Source: Phycisphaeraceae bacterium (GTDB lineage: Bacteria; Planctomycetota; Phycisphaerae; Phycisphaerales; UBA1924). Taken from it: a DNA stretch of 64,000 bases. The position numbers and the translations under genes are program-made. Under the pieces are notes generated by a model. It was not told the origin of the DNA. It saw nothing but the letters and a program-made list of their open reading frames with translations, and made no database searches. Shown piece by piece: positions 28,458 to 37,432 of the stretch (positions are counted from its first letter, which is position 1; the number at the start of each line of letters is the position of its first letter). The stretch covers positions 620,001-684,000 of the forward strand of contig JAHBWV010000001.1 in NCBI GenBank assembly GCA_019636845.1, read 5' to 3'.

Positions 28458-29390
28458 ATGGATCGAGAACTTCAAGCCGTCGCCCCCCGATTCTCGGCGA
28501 CGACCGACGAGTGGAAGATCGCGCCCGGCAGCAACTTTCGCGAGGCGGGGCTCGCGATCCTTGCCGGTATCGCGGTCTCGGCACCGGTTGTCCTTCTGGG
28601 GATGGTGTCCGTCTTTGGTCAGTTGCGGGCCAGGGAGCGGGCTGCTGCTGATACGGCCCGTGATGCTCAGGCGTATGAGTTGCTCGTCGCGGGGGCGCCT
28701 GGCCCGATGCTTCCGATCGACGAGGTTTCTCGTGGACGGGAGCTCTTTGCCACAACGTGTGTCGCATGCCACGGTCAGGCAGGTACGGGCGTGCCGGGCC
28801 TCGGCCGCAATCTGGTCGAGAGCGACTTCGTAGCCCTCCAGAGCGATGCCGAGCTTCACGCGTACATCATCACGGGGAGGCCGGACGCCAAGCCCATGCC
28901 GATGCCGCCGAGGGCGGGGCGCCCCGACCTGACTGACGAGGACATCCATCGGATTGTGGTCTTTATGCGGGGCCTGCAGGATCCGCGACGGATGCCTGAG
29001 TTGGCGCCACTGGTGCTGACGGTCGCGCCGTCGGAGGGAGACAAGGCGGCAGCGCTCGAAGCAGCGGGCGGCGACGCGGAACTTGCGGCGTTCATTGCCA
29101 AAGGCAACGCGATATTCCACACATCCTGCGTAGCGTGTCACGGCAGGGAGGGCGTTGGCATCGCCGGCAACGGCAAGGCGCTTGCGAGCAATGCGTTCAT
29201 CCAGTCGCTGGATGAGGATGGGTTATTCGAGTTCCTTTCGAAGGGACGCTCCCCGACCGACCCATTGAACACAACGGGCATTCAAATGCCGCCGAAGGGC
29301 GGGAATCCAGCGATGTCCGAGGACGACATTCTCGACGTGATCGCATATCTGCGGACGCTGCAGCCGGCCTCGTCCGAGTCCCCCAAGTAG
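28458..29390 (+). CDS. Membrane-anchored diheme cytochrome c of the nos operon
   Basis: A 310-residue protein with an N-terminal membrane helix (about residues 31-52) and two class I cytochrome c domains, each with CVACH (residues about 101-105 and 224-228) and a distal Met ligand candidate (MPMPPRAGRPDL, IQMPPKGGNP). It would carry electrons to periplasmic NosZ; clade II nos clusters often contain such cytochromes. GAGGTGAGCC precedes ATG 28458. It is the first gene of the operon and lies 68 bases before nosZ. Confidence 0.9.
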   Translation: MDRELQAVAPRFSATTDEWKIAPGSNFREAGLAILAGIAVSAPVVLLGMVSVFGQLRARERAAADTARDAQAYELLVAGAPGPMLPIDEVSRGRELFATTCVACHGQAGTGVPGLGRNLVESDFVALQSDAELHAYIITGRPDAKPMPMPPRAGRPDLTDEDIHRIVVFMRGLQDPRRMPELAPLVLTVAPSEGDKAAALEAAGGDAELAAFIAKGNAIFHTSCVACHGREGVGIAGNGKALASNAFIQSLDEDGLFEFLSKGRSPTDPLNTTGIQMPPKGGNPAMSEDDILDVIAYLRTLQPASSESPK

Positions 29391-29458
29391 CTCTCTCCGT
29401 CACCTCGCTGGGCGGCGGCTCAACGCCGAGCCGGTTGCCCCGCATTCTGGAGTTCGCC

Positions 29459-31549
29459 ATGAAAATGCCTATTGGACGCAATCGACTCCCTGTGTCTCTC
29501 CTGCTGGCGACAGCTGCGGGAGTTCTCCTCTCGTGCGTGGTCCCGGACGCTGTGGCCCAGCAGGAGGGTCGGCGTCGTCGGGGCGGAGAGCAGGAAGTCA
29601 AGCCGCTCAACTTGACGCCAGACCAGGTCGCGCAGCTGACCAAGGTCGCCAATGAACGCAAGCTGAATGTGGACGACCTGCTGGCGGCGGCGAAGACCTT
29701 CATGCCCAGCGGACGACACGACGAGTACGTGCTTTTCTCGTCCGGAGGGCAGAGCGGCCAGGTCTTTGCGATCGGCGTTCCGAGCATGCGGCTGCTGCGC
29801 TCGATCTCGGTATTCACGCCCGAATCGTGGCAGGGGTACGGCTTTGCTGGTGAGCACGATCCGGTGATCGAGTCTTTGAAGATCAACGGGAAGGTTGTCG
29901 CGTGGGGCGACACGCACCATCCGGCGCTTTCCGAGACGAAGGGGGACTACGACGGTGAGTTTCTGTTCATCGGTGACAAGGCGAACGCGCGGGTAGCGGT
30001 GATCGACCTTCGCGACTGGGAGACCAAGCAGATCGTCAAGAACCCGCTCACCATCAGCGATCACGGTGCCGCGTTCGTGACGCCGAACACGGACTACATC
30101 ATCGAGGGCGGCCAGTACGCGACGGTCTTGGGTTATGGCTACGCGCCGCCGTCGGAGTACAAGGACTCCTACCGCGGGATGGTCACCATGTGGAAGTTCG
30201 ACCGGATGAAGGGCCGGATCGATGAGTCGCAGTCGTTCGCGCTGGAGCTGCCGCCTTACTGGCAGGACCTTGCAGATGCCGGGAAGAACGCCAGCGACGG
30301 GTTCTTTTTCATCAACTCGTTCAACGTCGAGATGGCGACGGGGGGCGTGGAGAAGGGCAACCCGCCCTTCGAGGCCGGCGCCAGCAAGCGCGACATGGAC
30401 TACCTCCACATCGTCGACTGGAAAAAGGCGGAAGCCGCGTTCAAGGCGGGCAAGTTCGAGAAGATCAACGGCTTCCCCGTGATCAAGATCGAGACGAGCA
30501 TCGCCGAGGGCATTCTGTACTTCGCTCCAGAACCCAAGAGCCCTCACGGCGTCGACGTGACGCCAAACGGCAAGTACATGGTCGTCGCCGGGAAGCTCGA
30601 TCCGCATGTGACGGTGTACTCGATTGACCGCATCAAGAAGGCCATCGCGGAGAAGATGTACTCCGGCACCGACGAGTACGGCGTTCCCATTCTGAACTTC
30701 GACGCTGTCAAGGAGGCGCAGGTTGAACTGGGGCTCGGGCCCCTCCACACGCAGTTCGACGACAAGGGATACGCCTACACGTCGCTCTTTCTGGATTCGG
30801 CGGTGGCTCGCTGGACGCTTGGCGGCGAGTACGACGCACTCAACGACGACCAGCCCTGGAAGCTCGTCCAGAAGACGCCAGTGCAGTACAACATCGGTCA
30901 CCTCTGCGCCGCGGAGGGCGACACGGTGAGTCCTGATGGCAAATACCTGATCTCGATGTCCAAGTGGTCGGTGGACCGGTTCCTTCCGACCGGGCCGCTG
31001 CTGCCTCAGAACTTCCAGTTGCTCGACATCGCGCAACCCGGCACGACGATGCCCGTGATCTACGACAGCCCGATTGGTGTCGGCGAACCGCACTATTGCC
31101 AGATGATCAAGGCCGACAAGCTCAAGACGTGGAAGGTCTATCCCGAGGTGGGCTGGAATCCGCACACGCAGAGACTGGACGCAAACGCGCCCAAGAAGGG
31201 CTCCGAGGGCGTCGTCCGCGATGGGAACAAGGTCACGGTGAACATGACTGCTGTCCGCAGCCACTTCTCGCCGGAGCACGTGGAGATCAATGAAGGTGAC
31301 GAGGTCACATGGCGCATCACCGCCATTGAGACGGCACAAGACGCCACGCATGGTTTCTGCATTGGCGGCTACAACGTCAACCTCTCGCTTGAGCCGGGTG
31401 AGTACGTCGAGTTCAGATTCACGGCTGATCGCGCCGGCACGTATCCCTTCTACTGCACCGAGTTCTGCTCCGCACTACACCTTGAGATGATGGGCTACCT
31501 GCACATCAAGCCCAAGGCCTCGGCCCAGGCCGGGAACAGCCCCGACTGA
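29459..31549 (+). CDS. nosZ: Nitrous oxide reductase, clade II type
   Basis: A 696-residue periplasmic multicopper enzyme that reduces N2O to N2. The N-terminus is a Sec-type signal (RLPVSLLLATAAGVLLS...VAQQ) without the twin-arginine motif of clade I enzymes. The seven-bladed propeller carries CuZ histidines (WGDTHHPALSE, DHGAAFV, PHGVDV, IGHLCAAEGD regions). The C-terminal cupredoxin domain has the CuA site CTEFCSALHLEMMGYL. ATG 29459 gives the proper signal. It is followed by the nosB-like, nosD, nosF, nosY and nosL genes. Confidence 0.96.
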   Translation: MKMPIGRNRLPVSLLLATAAGVLLSCVVPDAVAQQEGRRRRGGEQEVKPLNLTPDQVAQLTKVANERKLNVDDLLAAAKTFMPSGRHDEYVLFSSGGQSGQVFAIGVPSMRLLRSISVFTPESWQGYGFAGEHDPVIESLKINGKVVAWGDTHHPALSETKGDYDGEFLFIGDKANARVAVIDLRDWETKQIVKNPLTISDHGAAFVTPNTDYIIEGGQYATVLGYGYAPPSEYKDSYRGMVTMWKFDRMKGRIDESQSFALELPPYWQDLADAGKNASDGFFFINSFNVEMATGGVEKGNPPFEAGASKRDMDYLHIVDWKKAEAAFKAGKFEKINGFPVIKIETSIAEGILYFAPEPKSPHGVDVTPNGKYMVVAGKLDPHVTVYSIDRIKKAIAEKMYSGTDEYGVPILNFDAVKEAQVELGLGPLHTQFDDKGYAYTSLFLDSAVARWTLGGEYDALNDDQPWKLVQKTPVQYNIGHLCAAEGDTVSPDGKYLISMSKWSVDRFLPTGPLLPQNFQLLDIAQPGTTMPVIYDSPIGVGEPHYCQMIKADKLKTWKVYPEVGWNPHTQRLDANAPKKGSEGVVRDGNKVTVNMTAVRSHFSPEHVEINEGDEVTWRITAIETAQDATHGFCIGGYNVNLSLEPGEYVEFRFTADRAGTYPFYCTEFCSALHLEMMGYLHIKPKASAQAGNSPD

Positions 31550-31566
31550 TGTCCCCTCCACGCCCG

Positions 31567-31586
31567 TCGGGGGCCGACGCCCCCGA
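31567..31586 (+). terminator. Hairpin after nosZ
   Basis: TCGGGGGC-CGAC-GCCCCCGA forms a perfect 8-bp stem with a 4-base loop, 18 bases after the nosZ stop and before the nosB-like gene. It lacks a T-run. It may raise NosZ yield by protecting its message or attenuating read-through. Confidence 0.6.
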
Positions 31587-31651
31587 TAGGTGTTTCGATC
31601 TTACACGGCAACGCGAGGCATTCACTGGCCCGCCACTGCTCGGAGTTCCGT

Positions 31652-32311
31652 ATGTCACGCATCATCTCCACGCTGATCGGTCCGCGGGTTCCCCTTGAGG
31701 AGCTCCGCACGCATCGCTGGCACTACCTGACACCGACGTTCATCTTCATGCTCGCCCGAGTGCTGCTGCTCGTCTCGATCTTCTTCCCCTACTGGCACAT
31801 GGAGCTGGAGGCGCCACAGTACCCCGATGGGCTGTTTCTCACCGCGTACGTCAACCATCTCACCGGCGACGTGCGCGAGATCGACGGGCTCAACCATTAC
31901 ATCGGCATGCGCCCGCTCGGTGAGGCCGCGGCGTTCGAGCGTGCGGCCTCTGTGTGGATGATCATTGCCATGTTCATGCTCGTGGAGGGAGCCGCGTTCA
32001 TTCACAGCAAGTGGGCCACGCTCTTGGCGATCCCTGCAGTCACGTTCCCGGCTGGTTTCTACGCGGATTTGCACTACTGGATGCGCACGTTCGGGCTGAA
32101 TCTTGATCCTGAAGCTCCCCTTTCCGCGTCGGTCAAGCCATTTGTGCCGACCGTCATCGGCGAGGGCGGCATCGGCCAGTTCAAGACCTACGCCGAGTGG
32201 GGCCAGGGGTACTGGCTCGCGGTCGCGTGCTCGGTGCTTGTCGTGGTGGGTTTCTACTTCCATCGTCGTGCGTACCGGCCGCTCTCACTCCGCGCCAAGG
32301 GCGCGACCTGA
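31652..32311 (+). CDS. nosB: NosB-like integral membrane protein
   Basis: A 219-residue protein with about four to five membrane helices (residues about 28-48, 103-122, 128-145 and 182-205) and short charged termini. Its position directly after nosZ and before nosD matches the small membrane protein that accompanies clade II nosZ and is usually called NosB, whose precise role is unsettled. His residues in and near the helices (YWHMEL, LNHYIGM, DLHYWMR) could bind metal or quinone. The symbol rests mainly on context. Confidence 0.7.
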   Translation: MSRIISTLIGPRVPLEELRTHRWHYLTPTFIFMLARVLLLVSIFFPYWHMELEAPQYPDGLFLTAYVNHLTGDVREIDGLNHYIGMRPLGEAAAFERAASVWMIIAMFMLVEGAAFIHSKWATLLAIPAVTFPAGFYADLHYWMRTFGLNLDPEAPLSASVKPFVPTVIGEGGIGQFKTYAEWGQGYWLAVACSVLVVVGFYFHRRAYRPLSLRAKGAT

Positions 32312-32358
32312 TCCGGCATGTGTCATCTGATTAGAAGTCCACAACCTGAGTGCAATCC

Positions 32359-33885
32359 ATGTCACGCCAAACCGAGAACCTGAAGCAAACCACCACGAGG
32401 CTCGCGTGCGCGGTCGGTGTGGGTGCCGTGCTGCTCGGGCTGGTGGGGCCATGGGCATCGGCGCACACCCAGCCAAACGAGCACGAGGCGCCCGCGCCTC
32501 GTGTGTCGCGGGGCGATGCTGAATCCGTGCGACAGTCGACGGGCGAGATCGGCAGGCGAATCGCTCGGGCATCGCCCGGTGACACGCTCATCATCTCCGC
32601 CGGCATCTATCGCGAGCACCTTCGGATCGACAAGCCGCTCATAATTATCGCCGACGGTCGCGTGGTCATCGATGGGGGTGGGAGCGGGGACATTGTTGAG
32701 ATCACCTCGCCGGACGTCACGCTCCGCGGCTTTGTGATCCGCAACACGGGGATTGATCTCGATAAGGAGAACGCGGCGATCCGTGTGACCTCGCCCCGCG
32801 CCATCATCGAGCACAACACGCTCGAAGACATTCTCTTCGGCATCGATCTGCGCGAGGCGCCGGACAGCCGCGTCGCTTTCAACCACATCGGGGGCAAGCG
32901 TCTGGACACCGCGCGGCGCGGCGACGGCCTGCGGCTGTGGCGCTCGGATCGCAGCGTGGTCGAGGGCAACACGATCCATGATGGGCGCGACGCGATCCTC
33001 TGGTACTCAAAGGGGATCGTGGTGCGGGATAACACGGGATACGACTGCCGCTACGGCCTGCACCTGATGTTCAGTGATGATGTCACCATCACCGGCAATG
33101 AGTTCTCACGGAACTCGGTTGGCATCTACCTCATGTACAGCACCGGGGTGGAGATCGTTGGTAATCGTCTTCTGAGGAATCGTGGCCCGAGCGGGTACGG
33201 CATCGGGCTCAAGGAGACCGATCAGTTCTCCGTCCGCGACAACCTCATTGTCGGCAACCGATCGGGCGTCTACATCGACGGGTCGCCCTTCACGGACAAG
33301 AGGCCTGGCGAGTTCACACGCAACACCATCGCGTACAACGACATCGGTTTCACGTTCCTCCCCTCTGCCCGGGGCAACGAGCTGACGGAGAACAACTTCA
33401 TCGACAACATCGACCAAGTCGCCGTCGCTGGGCGCGGGTCGCTCGAGGCTAACCGTTTCTGGAAGGGCGAGCGCGGCAACTTCTGGAGCGACTACACGGG
33501 CTACGACCAGAATGGTGACGGCATCGGCGACTTCATCCATGAGTCCCAGACCCTGTTCGAGAACATGATGGACAAGGAACCGAAGCTCCGGCTCTTTCTC
33601 TTCAGTCCGGCCCAGCAGGCTATCGAGTTCGTCGGGCGCGCGGTCCCCGCTGTTCGACCCGAGGCCAAGTTCATCGACGAGGTGCCTTTGATGGCGCCGG
33701 CTCCGCTCTTGAACAACGTCTCCGAGGCGTCGGTCTCTGCGGGCGTTGCGGCGCTCGGACTCGCGATGTCCGGCGCCGGCGCGGCGATCGTCATTGGCGG
33801 CCGGGGCGTCTGTCCGTTCATCAGCCTTCTCACACTGGCACGAGAGCGGCGAGCCGCGCGTCGCCCGGTTGGAGCACTTCCATGA
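32359..33885 (+). CDS. nosD: NosD, periplasmic maturation factor for NosZ
   Basis: A 508-residue exported protein with a signal peptide near the N-terminus (AVGVGAVLLGLVGPWASA) and a long right-handed beta-helix of NosD/CASH repeats (residues about 60-400; e.g. NTLEDILFGIDL, GLRLWRSDRSVVEGNTI, YGLHLMFSDDVTITGN). NosD works with NosF and NosY to deliver a sulfur or copper species for the CuZ centre. A C-terminal hydrophobic segment (about 465-480) may anchor it. ATG 32359 preferred to GTG 32350. Its stop overlaps nosF. Confidence 0.93.
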   Translation: MSRQTENLKQTTTRLACAVGVGAVLLGLVGPWASAHTQPNEHEAPAPRVSRGDAESVRQSTGEIGRRIARASPGDTLIISAGIYREHLRIDKPLIIIADGRVVIDGGGSGDIVEITSPDVTLRGFVIRNTGIDLDKENAAIRVTSPRAIIEHNTLEDILFGIDLREAPDSRVAFNHIGGKRLDTARRGDGLRLWRSDRSVVEGNTIHDGRDAILWYSKGIVVRDNTGYDCRYGLHLMFSDDVTITGNEFSRNSVGIYLMYSTGVEIVGNRLLRNRGPSGYGIGLKETDQFSVRDNLIVGNRSGVYIDGSPFTDKRPGEFTRNTIAYNDIGFTFLPSARGNELTENNFIDNIDQVAVAGRGSLEANRFWKGERGNFWSDYTGYDQNGDGIGDFIHESQTLFENMMDKEPKLRLFLFSPAQQAIEFVGRAVPAVRPEAKFIDEVPLMAPAPLLNNVSEASVSAGVAALGLAMSGAGAAIVIGGRGVCPFISLLTLARERRAARRPVGALP

Positions 33886-34778
33886 TCATCATGCACGGCG
33901 TCACAAAGCGATTCCGGCGCATCGCGGCCGTCGACAACGTCTCTATGACTCTGGACGCGGGCGACAGCGTCGCGCTCTGGGGCCCCAACGGTGCCGGGAA
34001 GAGCACGCTGATCCGCTGCCTGCTCGGCCTTCATCGGCACAAGGGTGTAATCACCGTCAACGGGCACAACGCCCGGTCACATGGCAAGCGTGCCCGCGCC
34101 TCGATCGGCTACGTGCCGCAGGAGATCGGCTTCTACGACGATCTCGTGGTGGGGGAGGCCATCCGCCACTTTGGCCGTCTACGCGGGATACGCCGCACGG
34201 ACATCGACGGCACGCTTGAGCGTGTCGGGCTTCCGGGGCAGCTCGCCAAGCGTGTGCGCGACCTGTCGGGGGGCATGAAGCAACGTCTTGCGCTCGCGAT
34301 CGCGCTTCTCGGTGATCCGCCGATCCTGGTGCTCGACGAAGTCACGGCGAGCCTGGACGCCTGCGGGCGCGAGGAGTTCATGTCGTTCCTTGGCCAGCTC
34401 TCCGGCGCGGGACGCACGATGCTCTTCGCGTCCCATCGCATCGATGAGATCGCTGCGCTCGCGAAGCGTGTCGCGGTCATGGAGAGTGGGCGTCTCACGG
34501 CGGTGATGGACGTCGCGTCGTTCGCGTCGTCGCACGGCGTCGGCTCCTTCGTTCACCTTGCGATCCCTGAGCGAACGCGGCCTCGGGCGATGTGTGTTCT
34601 GTCCGAGGGCGGGTTCGAGCCGCGTCTGAACGGCGTAGGCATCATCGTGCCGGTCCGGACCGACCAGAAGGCCGCGCCCATCGCCCTGCTCGCCCGCGCG
34701 AGCATCACCGTTGACGACTTTGAGATCATCTCGCGCGCCACGGCAGACGCCCACGCGCCGATCCACGGCCCGACTTGA
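33882..34778 (+). CDS. nosF: NosF, ABC transporter ATPase
   Basis: A 298-residue ATPase of the NosDFY transporter. It has Walker A GPNGAGKST (about residues 37-45), Q-loop GYVPQEIGFY, signature LSGGMKQRLALAIAL, Walker B ILVLDEVTASLD and H-loop FASHRID. The ~85-residue C-terminal extension is typical of NosF. The start overlaps nosD by 4 bases (ATGA), indicating translational coupling. Confidence 0.93.
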   Translation: MIIMHGVTKRFRRIAAVDNVSMTLDAGDSVALWGPNGAGKSTLIRCLLGLHRHKGVITVNGHNARSHGKRARASIGYVPQEIGFYDDLVVGEAIRHFGRLRGIRRTDIDGTLERVGLPGQLAKRVRDLSGGMKQRLALAIALLGDPPILVLDEVTASLDACGREEFMSFLGQLSGAGRTMLFASHRIDEIAALAKRVAVMESGRLTAVMDVASFASSHGVGSFVHLAIPERTRPRAMCVLSEGGFEPRLNGVGIIVPVRTDQKAAPIALLARASITVDDFEIISRATADAHAPIHGPT

Positions 34779-34786
34779 GGCACACC

Positions 34787-35662
34787 ATGCAAACCACTGT
34801 CTCGCTCACGTCGCCACTCTCACGCCCGCCGCACACGCTGGTCACCGTCGCGTGGATCGGCGTCCGCGAACTCAAGGACGCCATTGGCACGCGGTGGTTC
34901 ACACTCTACACGCTGGCGTTCGCGGCGCTGGGCTTGGGCGTTTCGTTCGTGTCCGCGTCGGGCTCTGGCGGGTCCGGGCTCTCCGGATTCGGCCGCACGA
35001 GCGCGGGGCTGATCAATCTCGTGCTGCTGGTGGTGCCGCTGATGGCGCTCTCGGCGGGGGCGGCGTCCATCGCGTCGGACCGTGAGCGCGGCATGCTCGC
35101 CTATCTGCTGGCTCAGCCGGTCACACCTGTTGAGCTGCTGCTCGGCAAGTTCGTGGGTCTGGCGGTCGCCCTTCTCGCGTGCATCCTCCTGGGACTCGGG
35201 CTTTGCGCGATGGTCGTCGGCTTCAAGGGCGGTGCACTGAACGCGTCGAGCATCGCGTGGCTCGCGGGACTCTCTTTCCTGCTCGCGCTGGGCATGCTCG
35301 GCACGGGCATGTTGATCTCCGTCGTGACGCGCCGCGCCTCGGTCGCGACCGGTACAGCTGTCTTCATCTGGCTTGTGCTTGTTTTCGGGACCGACCTGGC
35401 CCTCATGGCGGGAACGCTGACGTTTCGACTCCGCATTGAGGAGCTCTTCGCGCTGAGTCTCATCAATCCGCTCCAGGTGTTCAAGATGTGGTCGCTCCAT
35501 GCGATCGATTCGACCCTCGACGTGCTCGGCCCCGCCGCGCTCTACGCCGTCGAGGAGCACGGCGAATCGCTCCACGCCATCTTTGGGCTCTGTCTCAGCG
35601 CGTGGATTCTTGCGCCCCTTACGCTCGCGTGCGTGCTCTTCTCACGAAAGGGTGTCTCATGA
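34787..35662 (+). CDS. nosY: NosY, ABC transporter permease
   Basis: A 291-residue ABC-2-type permease with about six helices and the conserved opening segment VAWIGVRELKDAIGTRWF, then SIASDRERGMLAYLLAQPV near the cytoplasmic coupling region. It completes the NosDFY complex in the inner membrane. ATG 34787 is chosen 8 bases after the nosF stop; its own stop overlaps nosL (ATGA). Confidence 0.92.
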   Translation: MQTTVSLTSPLSRPPHTLVTVAWIGVRELKDAIGTRWFTLYTLAFAALGLGVSFVSASGSGGSGLSGFGRTSAGLINLVLLVVPLMALSAGAASIASDRERGMLAYLLAQPVTPVELLLGKFVGLAVALLACILLGLGLCAMVVGFKGGALNASSIAWLAGLSFLLALGMLGTGMLISVVTRRASVATGTAVFIWLVLVFGTDLALMAGTLTFRLRIEELFALSLINPLQVFKMWSLHAIDSTLDVLGPAALYAVEEHGESLHAIFGLCLSAWILAPLTLACVLFSRKGVS

Positions 35663-36180
35663 ACGCAGTTACAAACCGTGCCGCGGCGTTCCTCCTGCTC
35701 ATGTCGCTCTCCGCGTGCGGTGGACGAGACTTGTCCGGGCCGCCGGAGCTGCGCGCGGGGCGAGACGAGTGCGCCGAGTGTGGCATGATCGTTGCCGACG
35801 AACGCGCCTGCGCCGCGTTGCTTGTCGAGATCGAGGGCCGTCGCGAGTATCGGCTCTTTGACGATCTCGGGTGCCTCGTCGACTTCATCGATGCGCACAG
35901 CGTTGCTGGCCAAGTTCTTGAGGGCTGGGCTGTCGATCACACCGATGGCGAATGGCTCCCGCTGAAGGGGGCGCACTACCTGCTCGCTGACTCCCGCAGA
36001 CTCATGACGCCGATGGGGTCCGGCTTTGTCGCGTACGCCGATCCCGCGGCGGCGCTGAGGGGCACGGCCGAGTTCGGCGGAAGTGTCGCGTCTTTCGACG
36101 ACCTTGCCGACGCACGACGCGCGTGGCGAGCATCACTCCACTCCGGGATCGCAAACCAGGAGCCAGACCATGACGATTAA
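35659..36180 (+). CDS. nosL: NosL copper chaperone lipoprotein
   Basis: A 173-residue lipoprotein (lipobox LSAC, Cys about residue 19) that binds Cu(I) and supplies copper for NosZ assembly. The Cu-binding region is DECAECGMIVADER (about residues 35-48), and the second conserved part, EWLPLKGAHYLLAD...TPMGSGFVAYAD, follows as in the family. The start overlaps nosY, and the end overlaps the downstream RIC gene by 11 bases. Confidence 0.93.
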   Translation: MNAVTNRAAAFLLLMSLSACGGRDLSGPPELRAGRDECAECGMIVADERACAALLVEIEGRREYRLFDDLGCLVDFIDAHSVAGQVLEGWAVDHTDGEWLPLKGAHYLLADSRRLMTPMGSGFVAYADPAAALRGTAEFGGSVASFDDLADARRAWRASLHSGIANQEPDHDD

Positions 36181-36949
36181 GGCATCCCACGAGACCGTTG
36201 GATCGATCGCGGTGTCAACACCCGAGGCCGTTTCTGTCTTCATGAGCCACGGCCTGGACTTCTGCTGTGGTGGAGGTCGCACGCTCGAGCAGGCGTGTGC
36301 CGCCATGGGTTTGGACGCCGAGGCGATTCGCGCCGAGATCCAGGAGGCGGCAGGGCGCAGAGGCGCAGGCGAGCGCGAGAGCTGGAGCACGATGGGCATG
36401 TCGGATCTGGCCGACCACATCGAGCAAGTACACCATGCGCGGGCCCGCGAGCTCATCCTCCGTGTCGATGTGCTGTTGCCGCGCGTGATCTCAGCGCACG
36501 GGGACAGCCAGCCGGAGCTCCACGCCGTGGTGGAGACCTTCAATCGTTTCCGGGCGGAACTCTTCGACCACATGATCCGTGAAGAGCGCGTGCTCTTTCC
36601 GTGGCTCCGGCGGCTGGAGGCGCCCGGCTCGGTCCATACTGGACCACCGTGGAGCGTCGCGAGGCCCATCTCGTGCATGGTCCACGACCACGACGCCGCC
36701 GCGGCGGGGCTTGCGAGCATGCGGTCCGCGATGTTGGACTACGCCATACCGGCTGAGACGTGCGGGAGCTACGTGGCACTTGTCACGGCACTGAAGGAAC
36801 TCGACGAGGACACTCGGATCCACATCCACAAGGAGAATAATGCCCTCTTCCCGGCGGGCATACGGGCCGAGGCGGAGTGTAACGCGCGGAGCGGTTCATC
36901 GGACGCCCATGCGTGCGGCATGCCCGATCCCGTACACTCTCATGACTGA
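36170..36949 (+). CDS. Iron-sulfur cluster repair protein, RIC/YtfE/ScdA family
   Basis: A 259-residue di-iron protein that repairs Fe-S centres damaged by nitric oxide. The N-terminal ScdA_N domain shows HGLDFCCGGGRTLEQAC (about residues 27-43). The C-terminal hemerythrin-like four-helix bundle has the expected His/Glu ligands: DHIEQVHHARARELI, FNRFRAELFDHMIREERVLFP, VHDHDAAAAGL and HIHKENNALFPAG. ATG 36170 follows CAGGAG and lies inside the end of nosL. Its place in the nos operon fits protection during denitrification. Confidence 0.93.
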   Translation: MTIKASHETVGSIAVSTPEAVSVFMSHGLDFCCGGGRTLEQACAAMGLDAEAIRAEIQEAAGRRGAGERESWSTMGMSDLADHIEQVHHARARELILRVDVLLPRVISAHGDSQPELHAVVETFNRFRAELFDHMIREERVLFPWLRRLEAPGSVHTGPPWSVARPISCMVHDHDAAAAGLASMRSAMLDYAIPAETCGSYVALVTALKELDEDTRIHIHKENNALFPAGIRAEAECNARSGSSDAHACGMPDPVHSHD

Positions 36950-36985
36950 TCCGTCCGTTTGATTCGGCGTGAGGAGCGTCCAAGC

Positions 36986-37432
36986 ATGATCTCCCAGACC
37001 ATCGAGTATGCACTCCGCGCCATGGCGCATCTCGCCACGCTTGAAGAAGGGCGCGCCGTGAACAGCGAGACGATCGCGGAGCACACGCACGTGCCGCGGG
37101 GTTACCTCTCCAAGGTCCTCCGCGATCTGGTCGTCGCGGGGCTGGTGGACTCTCAACGCGGCCCCAACGGTGGATTCGCGCTCGCGCGTGCCGCGTCGGA
37201 CATCTCGATCCTTGATGTCGTCAACGCCGTCGATCCGATCGCACGCATCACCGAGTGTCCGCTCGGGAACCCGGCGCATGCGCAACTGTGTCCGCTGCAC
37301 AGGCGGCTGGACGATGCCCTTCAGACCATTGAGCAGCAGTTCCGAGACACCAGCCTTGAGGATCTGCAGAAGACCAATAGCCGAGCCACGGTCTGCCGCG
37401 AGCTGGGCGCGACATCGCGCAAGAAGCAATGA
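36986..37432 (+). CDS. Rrf2-family regulator with reduced cysteine set, nos operon
   Basis: A 148-residue Rrf2 winged-helix regulator (MISQTIEYALRAMAHLA at the start, VPRGYLSKVLRDLVVAGLV recognition region, PNGGFALARA wing). The usual three-Cys cluster keeps only the outer two, in ECPLGNPAHAQLC, where the middle Cys is Ala; a further Cys appears near the C-terminus (TVCRELG). It may bind an unusual or labile cluster, or sense NO differently from its paralogue at 19576. It is co-directional with nos and overlaps pdxH by 4 bases. The palindrome before the operon is a plausible target. Confidence 0.88.
   Translation: MISQTIEYALRAMAHLATLEEGRAVNSETIAEHTHVPRGYLSKVLRDLVVAGLVDSQRGPNGGFALARAASDISILDVVNAVDPIARITECPLGNPAHAQLCPLHRRLDDALQTIEQQFRDTSLEDLQKTNSRATVCRELGATSRKKQ

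Noticed and set aside
29420..31351. 643-codon minus-strand frame
   Set aside because: Shadow of nosZ, which has clear CuA and CuZ motifs on the plus strand.
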